From UBA2336 sp964404445 (GTDB taxonomy: Bacteria; Bacteroidota; Bacteroidia; Cytophagales; Cyclobacteriaceae): DNA of 64,000 nt. The position numbers and the translations under genes were made by a program. Of the stretch, positions 34,941 to 43,506 are shown piece after piece. The stretch lies in assembly GCA_964404445.1 (NCBI GenBank), contig CAYOJW010000005.1, forward strand, positions 1 through 64,000. The letters run 5' to 3'. Numbering within the stretch: the first letter of the stretch is position 1; each line of letters begins with the position of its first letter. A model generated the notes under the pieces. It did no database searches and was not told the origin of the DNA. It saw only the letters and a program-made list of their open reading frames with translations.

Positions 34941-37421
34941 CTATCCACCCTCGGCCGGTTCGGCTAAAACATTTGCTAATGAATCACGTTTTTGTTGTGC
35001 GGCAGCAAGTTTCAGTTTACGTTTATAGAGCGTTTGTAAAAATGTTTCGGGCGGGGCCAGCACGGAAGTATCGGCCGCAATGGTAGAATCGCGTTTGATG
35101 ATCGATTGTTCGATGTCATATACCAGGTCATCGTTAAGTTCGTACAAATCACAATCTAATCTTTTATAAGTCGTCAACGAAGGTGTCGGGAATTTTGCTT
35201 CTGAAATGTATTTGAATGCGGGATCGTTATTCACCTGTTTCATAAACGCAGCCGTAATCGGCAATGCTGTGCTTGATCCCTGTCCTAAATCTGTTCTGCG
35301 AAAGCGTATGCGCGGGTCGTCTGCCCCTACCCAGGTTCCGATTACCAATGCGGGTGTGGCTGCCATAAACCAGCCATCGGCATTAGCTTGTGTTGTTCCG
35401 GTTTTTCCGGCAACATCGTTGTAAATGCCGTATTGATATCGAAGCCGTCCGGCTGTACCCTCGTTAACAACGGTTTTCATGAGGGCGATCATCGTTTCGG
35501 ATGTTAATTCGGAAAACACACGCTTGCCGCTGCCTTCGGGTTTAAAGTTGTCGTACACCTGCCCGTCTAAATCGTGAATTGTACTGATATAGTATGGTGT
35601 GCTGGTAATACCTCCGTTTGCAAAACAGGCATATACGGTTGTCATTTCCATCAGTGAGATTGAAGATGATCCTAACGCGATGGAAGGCACATCGGGCATT
35701 TCGCTTTTAATGCCCATAGCTTTTGCGAGTTCCATCGTTTTTACCACACCCGCCATCTGGATCAGCTTGACCGAAACGGTATTGATGGAATATGCTAACG
35801 CACCGCGCATCGAATAATCAACTTGGTAATCCATTTGTGTATTGCGCGGAGTCCACTTCTCGCCTTCTTTATCAATATAGGTTTGTTGTGATGCCGAAAT
35901 AAAATTACAGGGTTCAATGCCTTCTTCGAGCGCCATAGCATATACAATGGGTTTGAATATCGAACCCACCTGCCGTTTGGTATTCAGGTTTACATGATCG
36001 TACTGGTAGAAATCGTGATCGATACCGCCTACCCAGGCTTTTACTTTACCCGAGGCTGGTTCGACAGCTAAAAACCCGGCATTCAGATATTGTAAGTGAT
36101 GGATGATGGAATCGATTGGGCTTGCTACTACTTCATCGGCACCATCCCAGAAAAACATTTTCATTGGGATTGGCTTTTGAAGTTCTACCATGATGTCATC
36201 GTCCGGCAATCCTTTTTCTTTTAGTTTCAAATAACGGGGCGACCGCTGAATGGCCTGCTCCAAAACTTCTTCTTTGCCTTTCCAGGGTTTTTCTTTTCCC
36301 CAATGTGCGAAGAAGGTTCTTTGGGTTTCGGCCATCTGTTTCGTTACGGCTTCTTCGGCATAGTGTTGGAGTTTCGAGTCGATCGTGGTGTAAATCTTCA
36401 GGCCATCGGTATATAAATTATAGGCTTTACCGTTTTTTGTTTTATGGTTTTTACACCACTCCATCAATTCTGTTTTTAAGTATTCACGAAAATACGGAGC
36501 CAATCCCTGATGATGCGATATTTTATTGTATTGCAGTTCAATAGGAAGTTTGCGTAACGAGTCCGATTTATCTTTACCGAGGTAGTTGTATTTCACCATC
36601 TGGTTTAAGACAACATTTCGCCTGTTTAACGAACGGTCGGGAAATAACCGGGGATTGTAGCTATGCGTAGCTTTTAACATCCCCACCAGCACTGCGGCCT
36701 GATCGATGGTGAGCGCTTTCGCCCGAACAGAATAAAACCGGTCGGCTGCGGCTTCGATACCATACACATTATCGGCAAAAGGTACGGTATTCAGGTATAG
36801 TGTTATAATCTCTTTTTTTGAATAGATGCCCTCTAATTTCGTGGCGGTACGAACCTCGCGCAGCTTGTTAATGAGCATGGAAAGCACCCAGTATTTTTTA
36901 CGGGGATAAAGATTTTTAGAAAGCTGTTGCGTGAGTGTACTGCCGCCTCCCGAAGATTCGTCTTGCTGAATGATCGACTTTACAATTACCCGCCCCAGAC
37001 TTCGGTAATCAACACCGGCATGTTCGTGAAAACGCACATCTTCGGTAGCGATCAGCGCATCGATTACCGCAGGCGCAATGTCATCGTAAGCGACTTCGGT
37101 ACGATCTTGTATGTAATAACGGCCAAGTAAAACACTGTCGGCACTATAAATCTCGGAGGCTACCTGGTTGCGGATGTTACGGAGTTCTCTGTTCGATGGG
37201 ATTTCGATCCAAACAACAAATAGCAATAACCATAGTAAAAATAAGGGCGGCCCTAAAATGATCGCTGCCCTGCGCATACGCGGATGTGTTTTGAAATACC
37301 ACGCAACCTTGTCGTAATACGGTTTTACAGTAAGCCAGTATGGCCATGCCCAACGGTAAAGCTGGGCAAACCATTTCTTTACCGCACGAGAAAAATTTAT
37401 AAAAAACGTACGAATGCCCAC
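34941..37421 (-). CDS. Penicillin-binding protein 1A (bifunctional)
   Basis: An 826-residue class A PBP that polymerises and cross-links peptidoglycan. A membrane anchor lies near residues 50-75 (AAIILGPPLFLLWLLLFVVW). The glycosyltransferase domain has ATEDVRFHEHAGVDYRSLGR and GGGSTLTQQLSKNLYP near 125-175. The transpeptidase has SIFKP (catalytic serine motif SxxK), SIN in LAYSINTVSVK, and KTGTTQANADGWF. Length and motif order are normal for PBP1A. A long cytoplasmic/N-terminal stretch of aromatic residues (VKKWFAQLYRWAWPYWL) precedes the anchor. Confidence 0.95.
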   Translation of the reverse strand: MGIRTFFINFSRAVKKWFAQLYRWAWPYWLTVKPYYDKVAWYFKTHPRMRRAAIILGPPLFLLWLLLFVVWIEIPSNRELRNIRNQVASEIYSADSVLLGRYYIQDRTEVAYDDIAPAVIDALIATEDVRFHEHAGVDYRSLGRVIVKSIIQQDESSGGGSTLTQQLSKNLYPRKKYWVLSMLINKLREVRTATKLEGIYSKKEIITLYLNTVPFADNVYGIEAAADRFYSVRAKALTIDQAAVLVGMLKATHSYNPRLFPDRSLNRRNVVLNQMVKYNYLGKDKSDSLRKLPIELQYNKISHHQGLAPYFREYLKTELMEWCKNHKTKNGKAYNLYTDGLKIYTTIDSKLQHYAEEAVTKQMAETQRTFFAHWGKEKPWKGKEEVLEQAIQRSPRYLKLKEKGLPDDDIMVELQKPIPMKMFFWDGADEVVASPIDSIIHHLQYLNAGFLAVEPASGKVKAWVGGIDHDFYQYDHVNLNTKRQVGSIFKPIVYAMALEEGIEPCNFISASQQTYIDKEGEKWTPRNTQMDYQVDYSMRGALAYSINTVSVKLIQMAGVVKTMELAKAMGIKSEMPDVPSIALGSSSISLMEMTTVYACFANGGITSTPYYISTIHDLDGQVYDNFKPEGSGKRVFSELTSETMIALMKTVVNEGTAGRLRYQYGIYNDVAGKTGTTQANADGWFMAATPALVIGTWVGADDPRIRFRRTDLGQGSSTALPITAAFMKQVNNDPAFKYISEAKFPTPSLTTYKRLDCDLYELNDDLVYDIEQSIIKRDSTIAADTSVLAPPETFLQTLYKRKLKLAAAQQKRDSLANVLAEPAEGG

Positions 37422-37530
37422 ACGTTAAACAGTCAAGATTTCGTTAAAAGGTAACAAACCCCGTGCGTGTGTGCAAATCTGGTTTTCAGTAACGTTGGTT
37501 TTGAACCAATAAGCGACCCTGAACAGATTA

Positions 37531-39579
37531 CTATGGCTGCAAGATAATAAACTCCGTACGCCTGTTCAGGCTTCTGCCCTGCCGGGTGTCGTTCGGTGCT
37601 AATGGTTTGGTTTTTCCATACCCGACTGCGGTGATACGTGCGGCATCCACGCCTTCTTTGATGAGTGCATTGCGCACGGCCAACGCCCTGCGTTTACTCA
37701 GGTCTAAGTTGTATTCGTCCGAACCATTGTTATCCGTATGGCCGCCAATTTCTACCTGCATGGTTGGTGAACTTTTCATCATTTTTACCAGACCTTGTAT
37801 GCCTTCGCGCGAAAGCGGCTCTACCCCATCGTGACTGAAATATACATTGATGATGTAACCTACATTGGTGTTCGATGCAATGCGTTTAAGCCGGATGGTT
37901 TCGGTAATTTTTTCTTCGGGATTGCCTGTACCATGAAAGTACATGGACGAAGCGTACGCTAAATAACGGGCTTCATGGATGTTGATCTTGTAGAATACCG
38001 ATGAGTCAGGACTATGATCTAACGGTACTTCATAAACGCCAACGTCTTTGCGTGCAGGTGTGAATTTCTTTCCATACTGATTCACAATATCAATTTCAGC
38101 ATCTAAAGGGTTGCTGTTTTCATCATCTACGATTTGATAAGCGACAACCACACGCGAACGCTTTGCAGATGATTTCTTTAGGATTTCGGCATCGCGCCTG
38201 ATAGACGAACTTTCGGCAAATACTTCGGCATATTCGGGTTGATCGAGATACACGGGTTTCCATTGCTGCATATCAATCCTGTAAATATCTTGTTCGCCTA
38301 CGTTTTCTTTTCGCAGCGATGACATATAGGCATAACGCTCATCAGATGTTAAAACAAAATAAATATCGTTTTCGACAGAGTTGATCGGGTAACCCATGTT
38401 CAATGGTTCGCCCCAGGCTTTTTTCACGGCATCGTATTCCGACCGATATACGTCAAGGTCGCCCATACCCGCCAGGCCGTTTGAACTGTAATACAAATGC
38501 AACCCGTTGGCCGAAATAAACACGCCTTCCTCATCTAACTCAGTGTTAATAACGGAGCCCAGGTTTTTGATGTTCGTCCAGCGACCGTTCTTACCAAGTT
38601 CGCAACTGTAAATATCGGTTCCGCCATAACCACCCGGCCGGTTGCTGGTAAAGTAAATGGTTTTGCCATCGCTGGTGATGGTTGCCGAGCTTTCAAGATA
38701 CTCGGTATTGATACCCTCTAACGGGCGCAACGATGACCACGTACCATCTGGCTTACGGGTCGATAGAAATAAATCACCACCATTGCTGTCGTGATAAACA
38801 ATCATTTCTTTTCCATCGGGCGAGAGGTTTACACTGGCATTATGGTAACTGCTATTTACCGGTGTGCCTGCATTACGGGCGGGCTGCCATTCGCCATTGA
38901 TTTTTTCGGAATAAAAAATTTCTTCATAGTATTCGTGATCGGCCGCTATCCGCTCGTTCATGTTTTCGGCAGGCCTGCGGGTAGTGAATACCATAACATT
39001 CTCATCGGCATTGATGGTGGGTGCGTAATCGGGGAATTCTGAATTGATGTTATGGTCGATGTTTTCTATCGTAATGTTTACCGGGTTTTCCATGTAAATT
39101 ATAGCGTTCCGGCATTCGTATATCTTACGGTTAACTTCGTTGATCTTAACCGATTTATCGTAGTTAAGCGAGCGCGCAAGTATGCGGTTGTAGCGGTCGT
39201 AAAACAAAATGGCGCTGTCGAATTTTTCGGAGTAATGGTATGCCTGACCGAGGTAATACAGAATGTCGGGATCAACGTTGTTGTCGAGTTTCCATGCCCT
39301 TCGAAAATATTCTAACGAATTTTCCTTGTGAATGGTAAGCATGATCGAACGGCCAGCCATTAATTGGGCTTGGGCATCGTTCGGGTTCATTTTGGTAGAA
39401 AGCACGAACAACTCGGTTGCCTGTTTGCGGTGCGAGAAATCGAAAACGCCCATGCCTTGATTGTAATACTCTTTTGCAAGCGCAATGGAGTCGGTTTGGG
39501 CGGTTAAAGAAAAATGCGAATAAAATGCAAGCACAAACAGCAAACACGCTGCTGGCTTAAAGGGGTTGATCGAAGCCAT
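37531..39579 (-). CDS. OmpA family protein with TPR and PD40 repeats
   Basis: A 682-residue envelope protein. It has a signal peptide (about 1-27), TPR-like helices (about 30-150), WD40-like PD40/TolB beta-propeller repeats (about 165-440, e.g. SSATITSDGKTIYFTSNRPG and EEGVFISANGLHLYYSSNG), a linker domain (470-560), and an OmpA peptidoglycan-binding domain at the end (VEIGGHTDNNGSDEYNLDLS then KRRALAVRNALIKEG). Such proteins are common in gliding and secretion-associated envelope systems of Bacteroidota (PorE-like). The layout fits peptidoglycan anchoring. No partner genes of type IX secretion are adjacent. Confidence 0.92.
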   Translation of the reverse strand: MASINPFKPAACLLFVLAFYSHFSLTAQTDSIALAKEYYNQGMGVFDFSHRKQATELFVLSTKMNPNDAQAQLMAGRSIMLTIHKENSLEYFRRAWKLDNNVDPDILYYLGQAYHYSEKFDSAILFYDRYNRILARSLNYDKSVKINEVNRKIYECRNAIIYMENPVNITIENIDHNINSEFPDYAPTINADENVMVFTTRRPAENMNERIAADHEYYEEIFYSEKINGEWQPARNAGTPVNSSYHNASVNLSPDGKEMIVYHDSNGGDLFLSTRKPDGTWSSLRPLEGINTEYLESSATITSDGKTIYFTSNRPGGYGGTDIYSCELGKNGRWTNIKNLGSVINTELDEEGVFISANGLHLYYSSNGLAGMGDLDVYRSEYDAVKKAWGEPLNMGYPINSVENDIYFVLTSDERYAYMSSLRKENVGEQDIYRIDMQQWKPVYLDQPEYAEVFAESSSIRRDAEILKKSSAKRSRVVVAYQIVDDENSNPLDAEIDIVNQYGKKFTPARKDVGVYEVPLDHSPDSSVFYKINIHEARYLAYASSMYFHGTGNPEEKITETIRLKRIASNTNVGYIINVYFSHDGVEPLSREGIQGLVKMMKSSPTMQVEIGGHTDNNGSDEYNLDLSKRRALAVRNALIKEGVDAARITAVGYGKTKPLAPNDTRQGRSLNRRTEFIILQP

Positions 39580-39608
39580 TGGTTGAGCGATTAAAACTAT
39601 AACAGGTT

Positions 39609-39616
39609 CAAATGTA
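39609..39616 (-). promoter_or_regulatory. -7 box of the OmpA/PD40 gene
   Basis: Read on the minus strand this is TACATTTG, an exact TAnnTTTG, 29 nt before the ATG. No well-spaced TTG is seen. Leader of about 23 nt. Confidence 0.4.
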
Positions 39617-39668
39617 CTATTTTAAATTGAGGTGAGGCATATAAAGGGCTTACAGATTTTCCCGTTTG

Positions 39669-39692
39669 CGGGGGAGTTTGGTTGTTCCCCCG
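39669..39692 (-). terminator. Strong hairpin after the ABC-F gene
   Basis: Stem CGGGGGA / TCCCCCG (39669-39675 and 39686-39692) with a 10-nt loop lies just past the stop of the ABC-F gene. It lacks a following T-run on either strand, so it may be a processing or stability hairpin and not a true intrinsic terminator. Confidence 0.35.
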
Positions 39693-39697
39693 AGTGA

Positions 39698-41569
39698 TCA
39701 GTTTTCGATGCGTGCCGATAGCTCAAACCACCGTTCGGTTTTTGTGTTGATTTCAGCGGTAAGTAAATCTATTTCTTTCGCTGTTTCAATCAATACTGCG
39801 GCATCGCTTGTAGGCGCATTTAAAACCGAATTTAGCTGATCTTTTTTAGTTTCTAACGCTGCAATTTCATCTTGCAGTTTGGCGTACTCTTGCTTTTCTT
39901 TATACGAAATACCGGTTGCGGATTTCTTTTCATCGGTAACCATAACAACGGGTTGTGCTGTTGTTGTTCGGGTGCTTTGCAATTCTTCTTCGTCAGCCCA
40001 TTCGCGGTAGTCGGAGTAGTTGCCATTGAATAACCTGATCTTTCCGTCCCCTTCAAATACAAACAACTGATCGACCAAATGATCCATAAAGTACCGGTCG
40101 TGCGAAACCAACAACAGGCATCCGCTGAATTTTTCGAGGAAATCTTCCAGTACATTCAATGTATCAATATCAAAATCGTTGGTAGGCTCATCGAGAATCA
40201 AAAAATTCGGACTCGTTACTAATAATTTCAATAACTGCAAACGCTTCTTTTCGCCACCGCTCAGTTTGCCTACAAAGTTGTATTGTTTATCGGGCGGAAA
40301 CAGGAACGAATCGAGAAATTTGGAAGCACTTACCTGCGAACCATCCGACAGGGTAATAAATTCGGCAATGGCTTTTACTTCATCGATTAACCGGTTGTTG
40401 GGGTTGAGCGAAATACTTTCTTGTGTGAAGTACCCGTATTTGGTGGTAACACCCGGAATGATTTCGCCCAAATCGGGTTTAAGTTTTCCGGTAAGCATAT
40501 CCAAAAAGGTTGATTTGCCCACTCCGTTCTTTCCAACAATACCGATGCGGTCGTTCTTTTTAAAAACGTACGAGAAATCTTCGACCAATACTAAATCGCC
40601 ATAGCTCTTTTTGATGTGATCTACCTCCAGGATTTTGCCTCCCTGCCGTGACTCTTTTACATCAAGCTCAAGTTTGTCTTTACGCAGGTCTTGTGATGCC
40701 TTTTCTTTTAATTCATAAAATGCATCGATGCGGTATTTGGCTTTTGTACCACGCGCCTTTGGCTGGCGCCTCATCCAGTCAAGTTCTTTCTTTAAAAGAT
40801 TGCGTGCTTTGCTTACTTCAACTTTCAGCATCTCTTCGCGTTCGTTTTTCTTTTCTAAGAAATAAGCGTAGTTGCCTTTGTAACGGAACAACTGTCCGCG
40901 ATCGATTTCCAGAATTTCGGTAGCTACGTTATCTAAAAAATAACGGTCGTGCGTAACCATAATCAACGTAACCTGTTGGCCGGCTAAAAAATTTTCGAGC
41001 CATTCGATAGCCGTGAGGTCTAAGTGGTTGGTTGGCTCATCCATGATGATGAGGTCAGGCTCGGTCAGTAATAACTGCGCTAAGAAAATACGTTTGCGTT
41101 GCCCGCCCGAAAGCTGGCCGAAGGTTTTATCCAGATCAGGTACGCCTAATTTGCCGATGATTTCGTGAACCTTGGCTTCGTAATCCCAAGCCTTGAGTTC
41201 TTCCATTTTTTCCAAGGCCGCCTGCATACGTTCGGGCGAAACATCAGGATGCTGGAGGCAGTCTTCGTATTCTTTCACCGCTTTGGCTGTTTCGTTCGAT
41301 TCGTTAAACAAAACATCCTTAACGCTAACGTGATCATCCACACGGGGCTCCTGCGTTAAAAAGCCGGTACGGATGCCATCGCGATAGCTTACTTTTCCGG
41401 AATCGGTGGGCAGTTCGCCCGTGAGTATTTTTAGTAATGTAGATTTCCCCACACCGTTATTGCCGACAAGGGCTAATTTTTCGCCTTGCGAAATGCCAAT
41501 GGAAATGTCCTTAAAAAGCCATTTATCGTGAAACGACTTGGCGATAGATTCTGCTGAAAGATAATTCAA
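39698..41569 (-). CDS. ABC-F family ATPase (Uup-like)
   Basis: A 623-residue soluble protein with two ABC ATPase domains and no membrane segment. Domain 1: ALVGNNGVGKSTLLKILTGE, LSGGQRKRIF and LIIMDEPTNHLDL. Domain 2: IGIVGKNGVGKSTFLDMLTG, LSGGEKKRLQLL and FLILDEPTNDFDI. The inter-domain linker is basic and helical. The last 80 residues form a coiled coil (EYAKLQDEIAALETKKDQLN), as in Uup, which binds ribosomes/DNA. ABC-F proteins modulate translation at the ribosome. An antibiotic-resistance role is not suggested by the sequence. Confidence 0.93.
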   Translation of the reverse strand: MNYLSAESIAKSFHDKWLFKDISIGISQGEKLALVGNNGVGKSTLLKILTGELPTDSGKVSYRDGIRTGFLTQEPRVDDHVSVKDVLFNESNETAKAVKEYEDCLQHPDVSPERMQAALEKMEELKAWDYEAKVHEIIGKLGVPDLDKTFGQLSGGQRKRIFLAQLLLTEPDLIIMDEPTNHLDLTAIEWLENFLAGQQVTLIMVTHDRYFLDNVATEILEIDRGQLFRYKGNYAYFLEKKNEREEMLKVEVSKARNLLKKELDWMRRQPKARGTKAKYRIDAFYELKEKASQDLRKDKLELDVKESRQGGKILEVDHIKKSYGDLVLVEDFSYVFKKNDRIGIVGKNGVGKSTFLDMLTGKLKPDLGEIIPGVTTKYGYFTQESISLNPNNRLIDEVKAIAEFITLSDGSQVSASKFLDSFLFPPDKQYNFVGKLSGGEKKRLQLLKLLVTSPNFLILDEPTNDFDIDTLNVLEDFLEKFSGCLLLVSHDRYFMDHLVDQLFVFEGDGKIRLFNGNYSDYREWADEEELQSTRTTTAQPVVMVTDEKKSATGISYKEKQEYAKLQDEIAALETKKDQLNSVLNAPTSDAAVLIETAKEIDLLTAEINTKTERWFELSARIEN

Positions 41570-41596
41570 GTGTATGTCCTATTAAAAAAACAGGCG

Positions 41597-41604
41597 CAAA
41601 TCTA
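41597..41604 (-). promoter_or_regulatory. -7 box of the ABC-F gene
   Basis: Read on the minus strand this is TAGATTTG, an exact TAnnTTTG, 27 nt before the ATG at 41569. No well-spaced TTG is seen. Confidence 0.4.
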
Positions 41605-41667
41605 CCCTTATCGGTGTAGATTACGAACTGAACGGCTTTCTTTTCGGAAGGAGTTTCGGCAGTACGA

Positions 41668-41772
41668 TCAATTCAGCAACATGCGTACACTGCCGGACTT
41701 TTTCCAGAAGCAAAAAATGCAAATACCGACTTGAAGAATAACTGTAGATACGATGGCAAAAAATAGTTCCAT
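41668..41772 (-). CDS. Possible 34-aa single-pass membrane peptide
   Basis: An ATG-initiated frame on the minus strand encodes MELFFAIVSTVILQVGICIF followed by CFWKKSGSVRMLLN. It has one hydrophobic helix with a positive tail, a layout typical of small inner-membrane peptides. No ribosome-binding signal or close promoter is visible. It is upstream of the ABC-F gene. It may be a chance frame. Confidence 0.3.
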   Translation of the reverse strand: MELFFAIVSTVILQVGICIFCFWKKSGSVRMLLN

Positions 41773-41874
41773 AACACATCGGTTTAGTGGATTGATCTAA
41801 AAGTTTAATAAAAGTATATAAAATATCTAATTTTCAATACGTTATGATAATAAATTTAACACAAAATTAAGCTA

Positions 41875-42387
41875 ATGGATGTTCGCGCAGCGCTTTTAAG
41901 GGGTCAGTCGAAGGCGTTAACCGATAAAATTGTGGCCTACACCGGCAACAACCAATCGCGTTTTAACGATTTGATTGCCATGTTGTTAGATGATAACCCC
42001 CGGCTTGTACAGCGTGTTGCCTGGCCGTTGTCGTATTGTGTGCGCAACCATCCCAAACTGTTAAACCCTCATTTCTCTTCGGTACTGAAAATAGCCCGGA
42101 AAAGCGGGGTGCATGATGGCGTAAAACGGAATATTATGCGGTTGCTCCAGTTTGTGGACATCCCAAAACGTTTTCAGGGCAAGGCAGTGGCCGTTTGCTT
42201 TGAACTGATGGACACGCACGAACCGATTGCCGTACGGGTTTTTGCCATGACGGTGCTGGCGAACATCGCCAAACAACAGCCGGGCTTAAAAAACGAACTG
42301 ACGGTAATTATTGAAGACCAACTCCCCTACGGCAGCGCTGGCTTTGTTTCGCGTGGCCGAAAGATTTTGAGAGAGTTGAAGAAGTGA
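41875..42387 (+). CDS. HEAT-repeat-like protein
   Basis: A 170-residue all-helical protein without signal peptide. Repeating helix pairs such as LIAMLLDDNPRLVQRVAWPL and ICFELMDTH-like segments, then PIAVRVFAMTVLANIAKQQP, resemble HEAT/armadillo repeats, usually a protein-binding scaffold. No catalytic residues are evident. It is convergent with the next gene (25 bp). Function unknown. Confidence 0.7.
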   Translation: MDVRAALLRGQSKALTDKIVAYTGNNQSRFNDLIAMLLDDNPRLVQRVAWPLSYCVRNHPKLLNPHFSSVLKIARKSGVHDGVKRNIMRLLQFVDIPKRFQGKAVAVCFELMDTHEPIAVRVFAMTVLANIAKQQPGLKNELTVIIEDQLPYGSAGFVSRGRKILRELKK

Positions 42388-42411
42388 TGATACTCGTATA
42401 TAACCTTAATT

Positions 42412-43437
42412 CTATTTCGTTTTTATTTGTATAACGATCTGATCAGATGAGAGCTTGAGTTTCTTTTTAGCTTTTTTATCAACTACCGAAATTTCAATTA
42501 GATTTTTATTGTTGACCTCGAATAGATCTTTCTCAATATCCTTATCTAATTTTTTGCCATTCAGAATATATACCACTTTCTTCTCTTTGTCCAGGTCGGA
42601 AACTAATCTTTTGTAGTCCTCAGAGTTTGACTTAAAGTATTCCCAGTAGGTATCTCGGGCAAAGTCTTTCGTAATAATATAAATCGCTCCGTTTTTAGCC
42701 TCTTTGCCTGCAACCCTTATAGCATCTTCATTTTTGTAAACATTGAGAAATGCAATTTCGGAAGGTTCATACAGATTTAAGATACCCTGATTTACCCGTA
42801 TGCTATCAAGAAAAATCAGAGGGTCGTTTTCATTAAATAAGTTAACAGTCTTTCTCTTGTTAAGGATGTTATAGCACGAAACAACAATCTCGGCTCCTTC
42901 AATTGGTTTATCGTAATAGTAGGATTCGTTAATGGGGAATTGAGGTTGAATATTCTTGTCTATCTTCACGTAAAATGATAGTGTATCATTCGAGAAACGC
43001 CAATAGTCTGAACACCCTCTTGAACCCCATGTATCTTTAAATTCAGGATATAACTGAAAAACATCACTCAATTTCAGTTTAGCTAATTCAATCGTTGCGC
43101 CATTCGGAAGCATACCATGAAAATCTTTAGTCAACCTGATTTTGCCAAAATAGTCCGATTCATTTCCTATTTGAAAAACCAGCCCCGGGTATTGTTTGGA
43201 AGTGTAACCTTTTCCATTGGTAAACCGGCTATCTTGTCCAATACAAGTTTTAGGAAGATCCATTTCTTCAATATCCACTATTTCAACATCATCGGCTATA
43301 TTCTTCAAACTCGTAAGGGAGGTTTGACAAAGACAAAACCCGGAGATGCTAATCCTTTTTGCAAGATCAGAATCCACTTGAGATTCTCCTCTTACCATAA
43401 TAACAAACGCAAAAAATGCGGTTATCAGATATTTCAT
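42412..43437 (-). CDS. Secreted protein with two SusC-plug-like repeats
   Basis: A 341-residue protein with a signal peptide (LITAFFAFVIMVRGESQ, cleavage near residue 20). The N-terminal half is unrecognised and carries cysteines in GFCLCQTS. The C-terminal half has two tandem segments like the plug motif of SusC/TonB-dependent receptors: PLIFLDSIRVNQG with GKEAKNGAIYIITK (about 205-260), then VVYILNGKKLDKDI with SSDQIVIQIKTK (about 290-341). No beta barrel follows. Such plug-only repeats occur at the ends of some BlaR1-type proteins; here they are free. The gene is AT-rich compared with its flanks. Function unknown. Confidence 0.65.
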   Translation of the reverse strand: MKYLITAFFAFVIMVRGESQVDSDLAKRISISGFCLCQTSLTSLKNIADDVEIVDIEEMDLPKTCIGQDSRFTNGKGYTSKQYPGLVFQIGNESDYFGKIRLTKDFHGMLPNGATIELAKLKLSDVFQLYPEFKDTWGSRGCSDYWRFSNDTLSFYVKIDKNIQPQFPINESYYYDKPIEGAEIVVSCYNILNKRKTVNLFNENDPLIFLDSIRVNQGILNLYEPSEIAFLNVYKNEDAIRVAGKEAKNGAIYIITKDFARDTYWEYFKSNSEDYKRLVSDLDKEKKVVYILNGKKLDKDIEKDLFEVNNKNLIEISVVDKKAKKKLKLSSDQIVIQIKTK

Positions 43438-43506
43438 ACAAGCTCAATGTTTGTGTTTCATACCGCAGAGTTCCTACGGAAACTGCAAGGAATTGATTGC
43501 TAATTG

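Larger units (their letters stand above)
41570..41874. other. Intergenic region between divergent genes
   Basis: About 305 bp between the ABC-F gene (leftward) and the HEAT-like gene (rightward). It holds the -7 box of the ABC-F gene at 41597-41604, a possible 34-aa membrane peptide on the minus strand (41668-41772), and an AT-rich stretch before 41875 with TAAATTTA (41851-41858), a 7-of-8 match to the -7 box. Nothing else was recognised. Confidence 0.6.
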
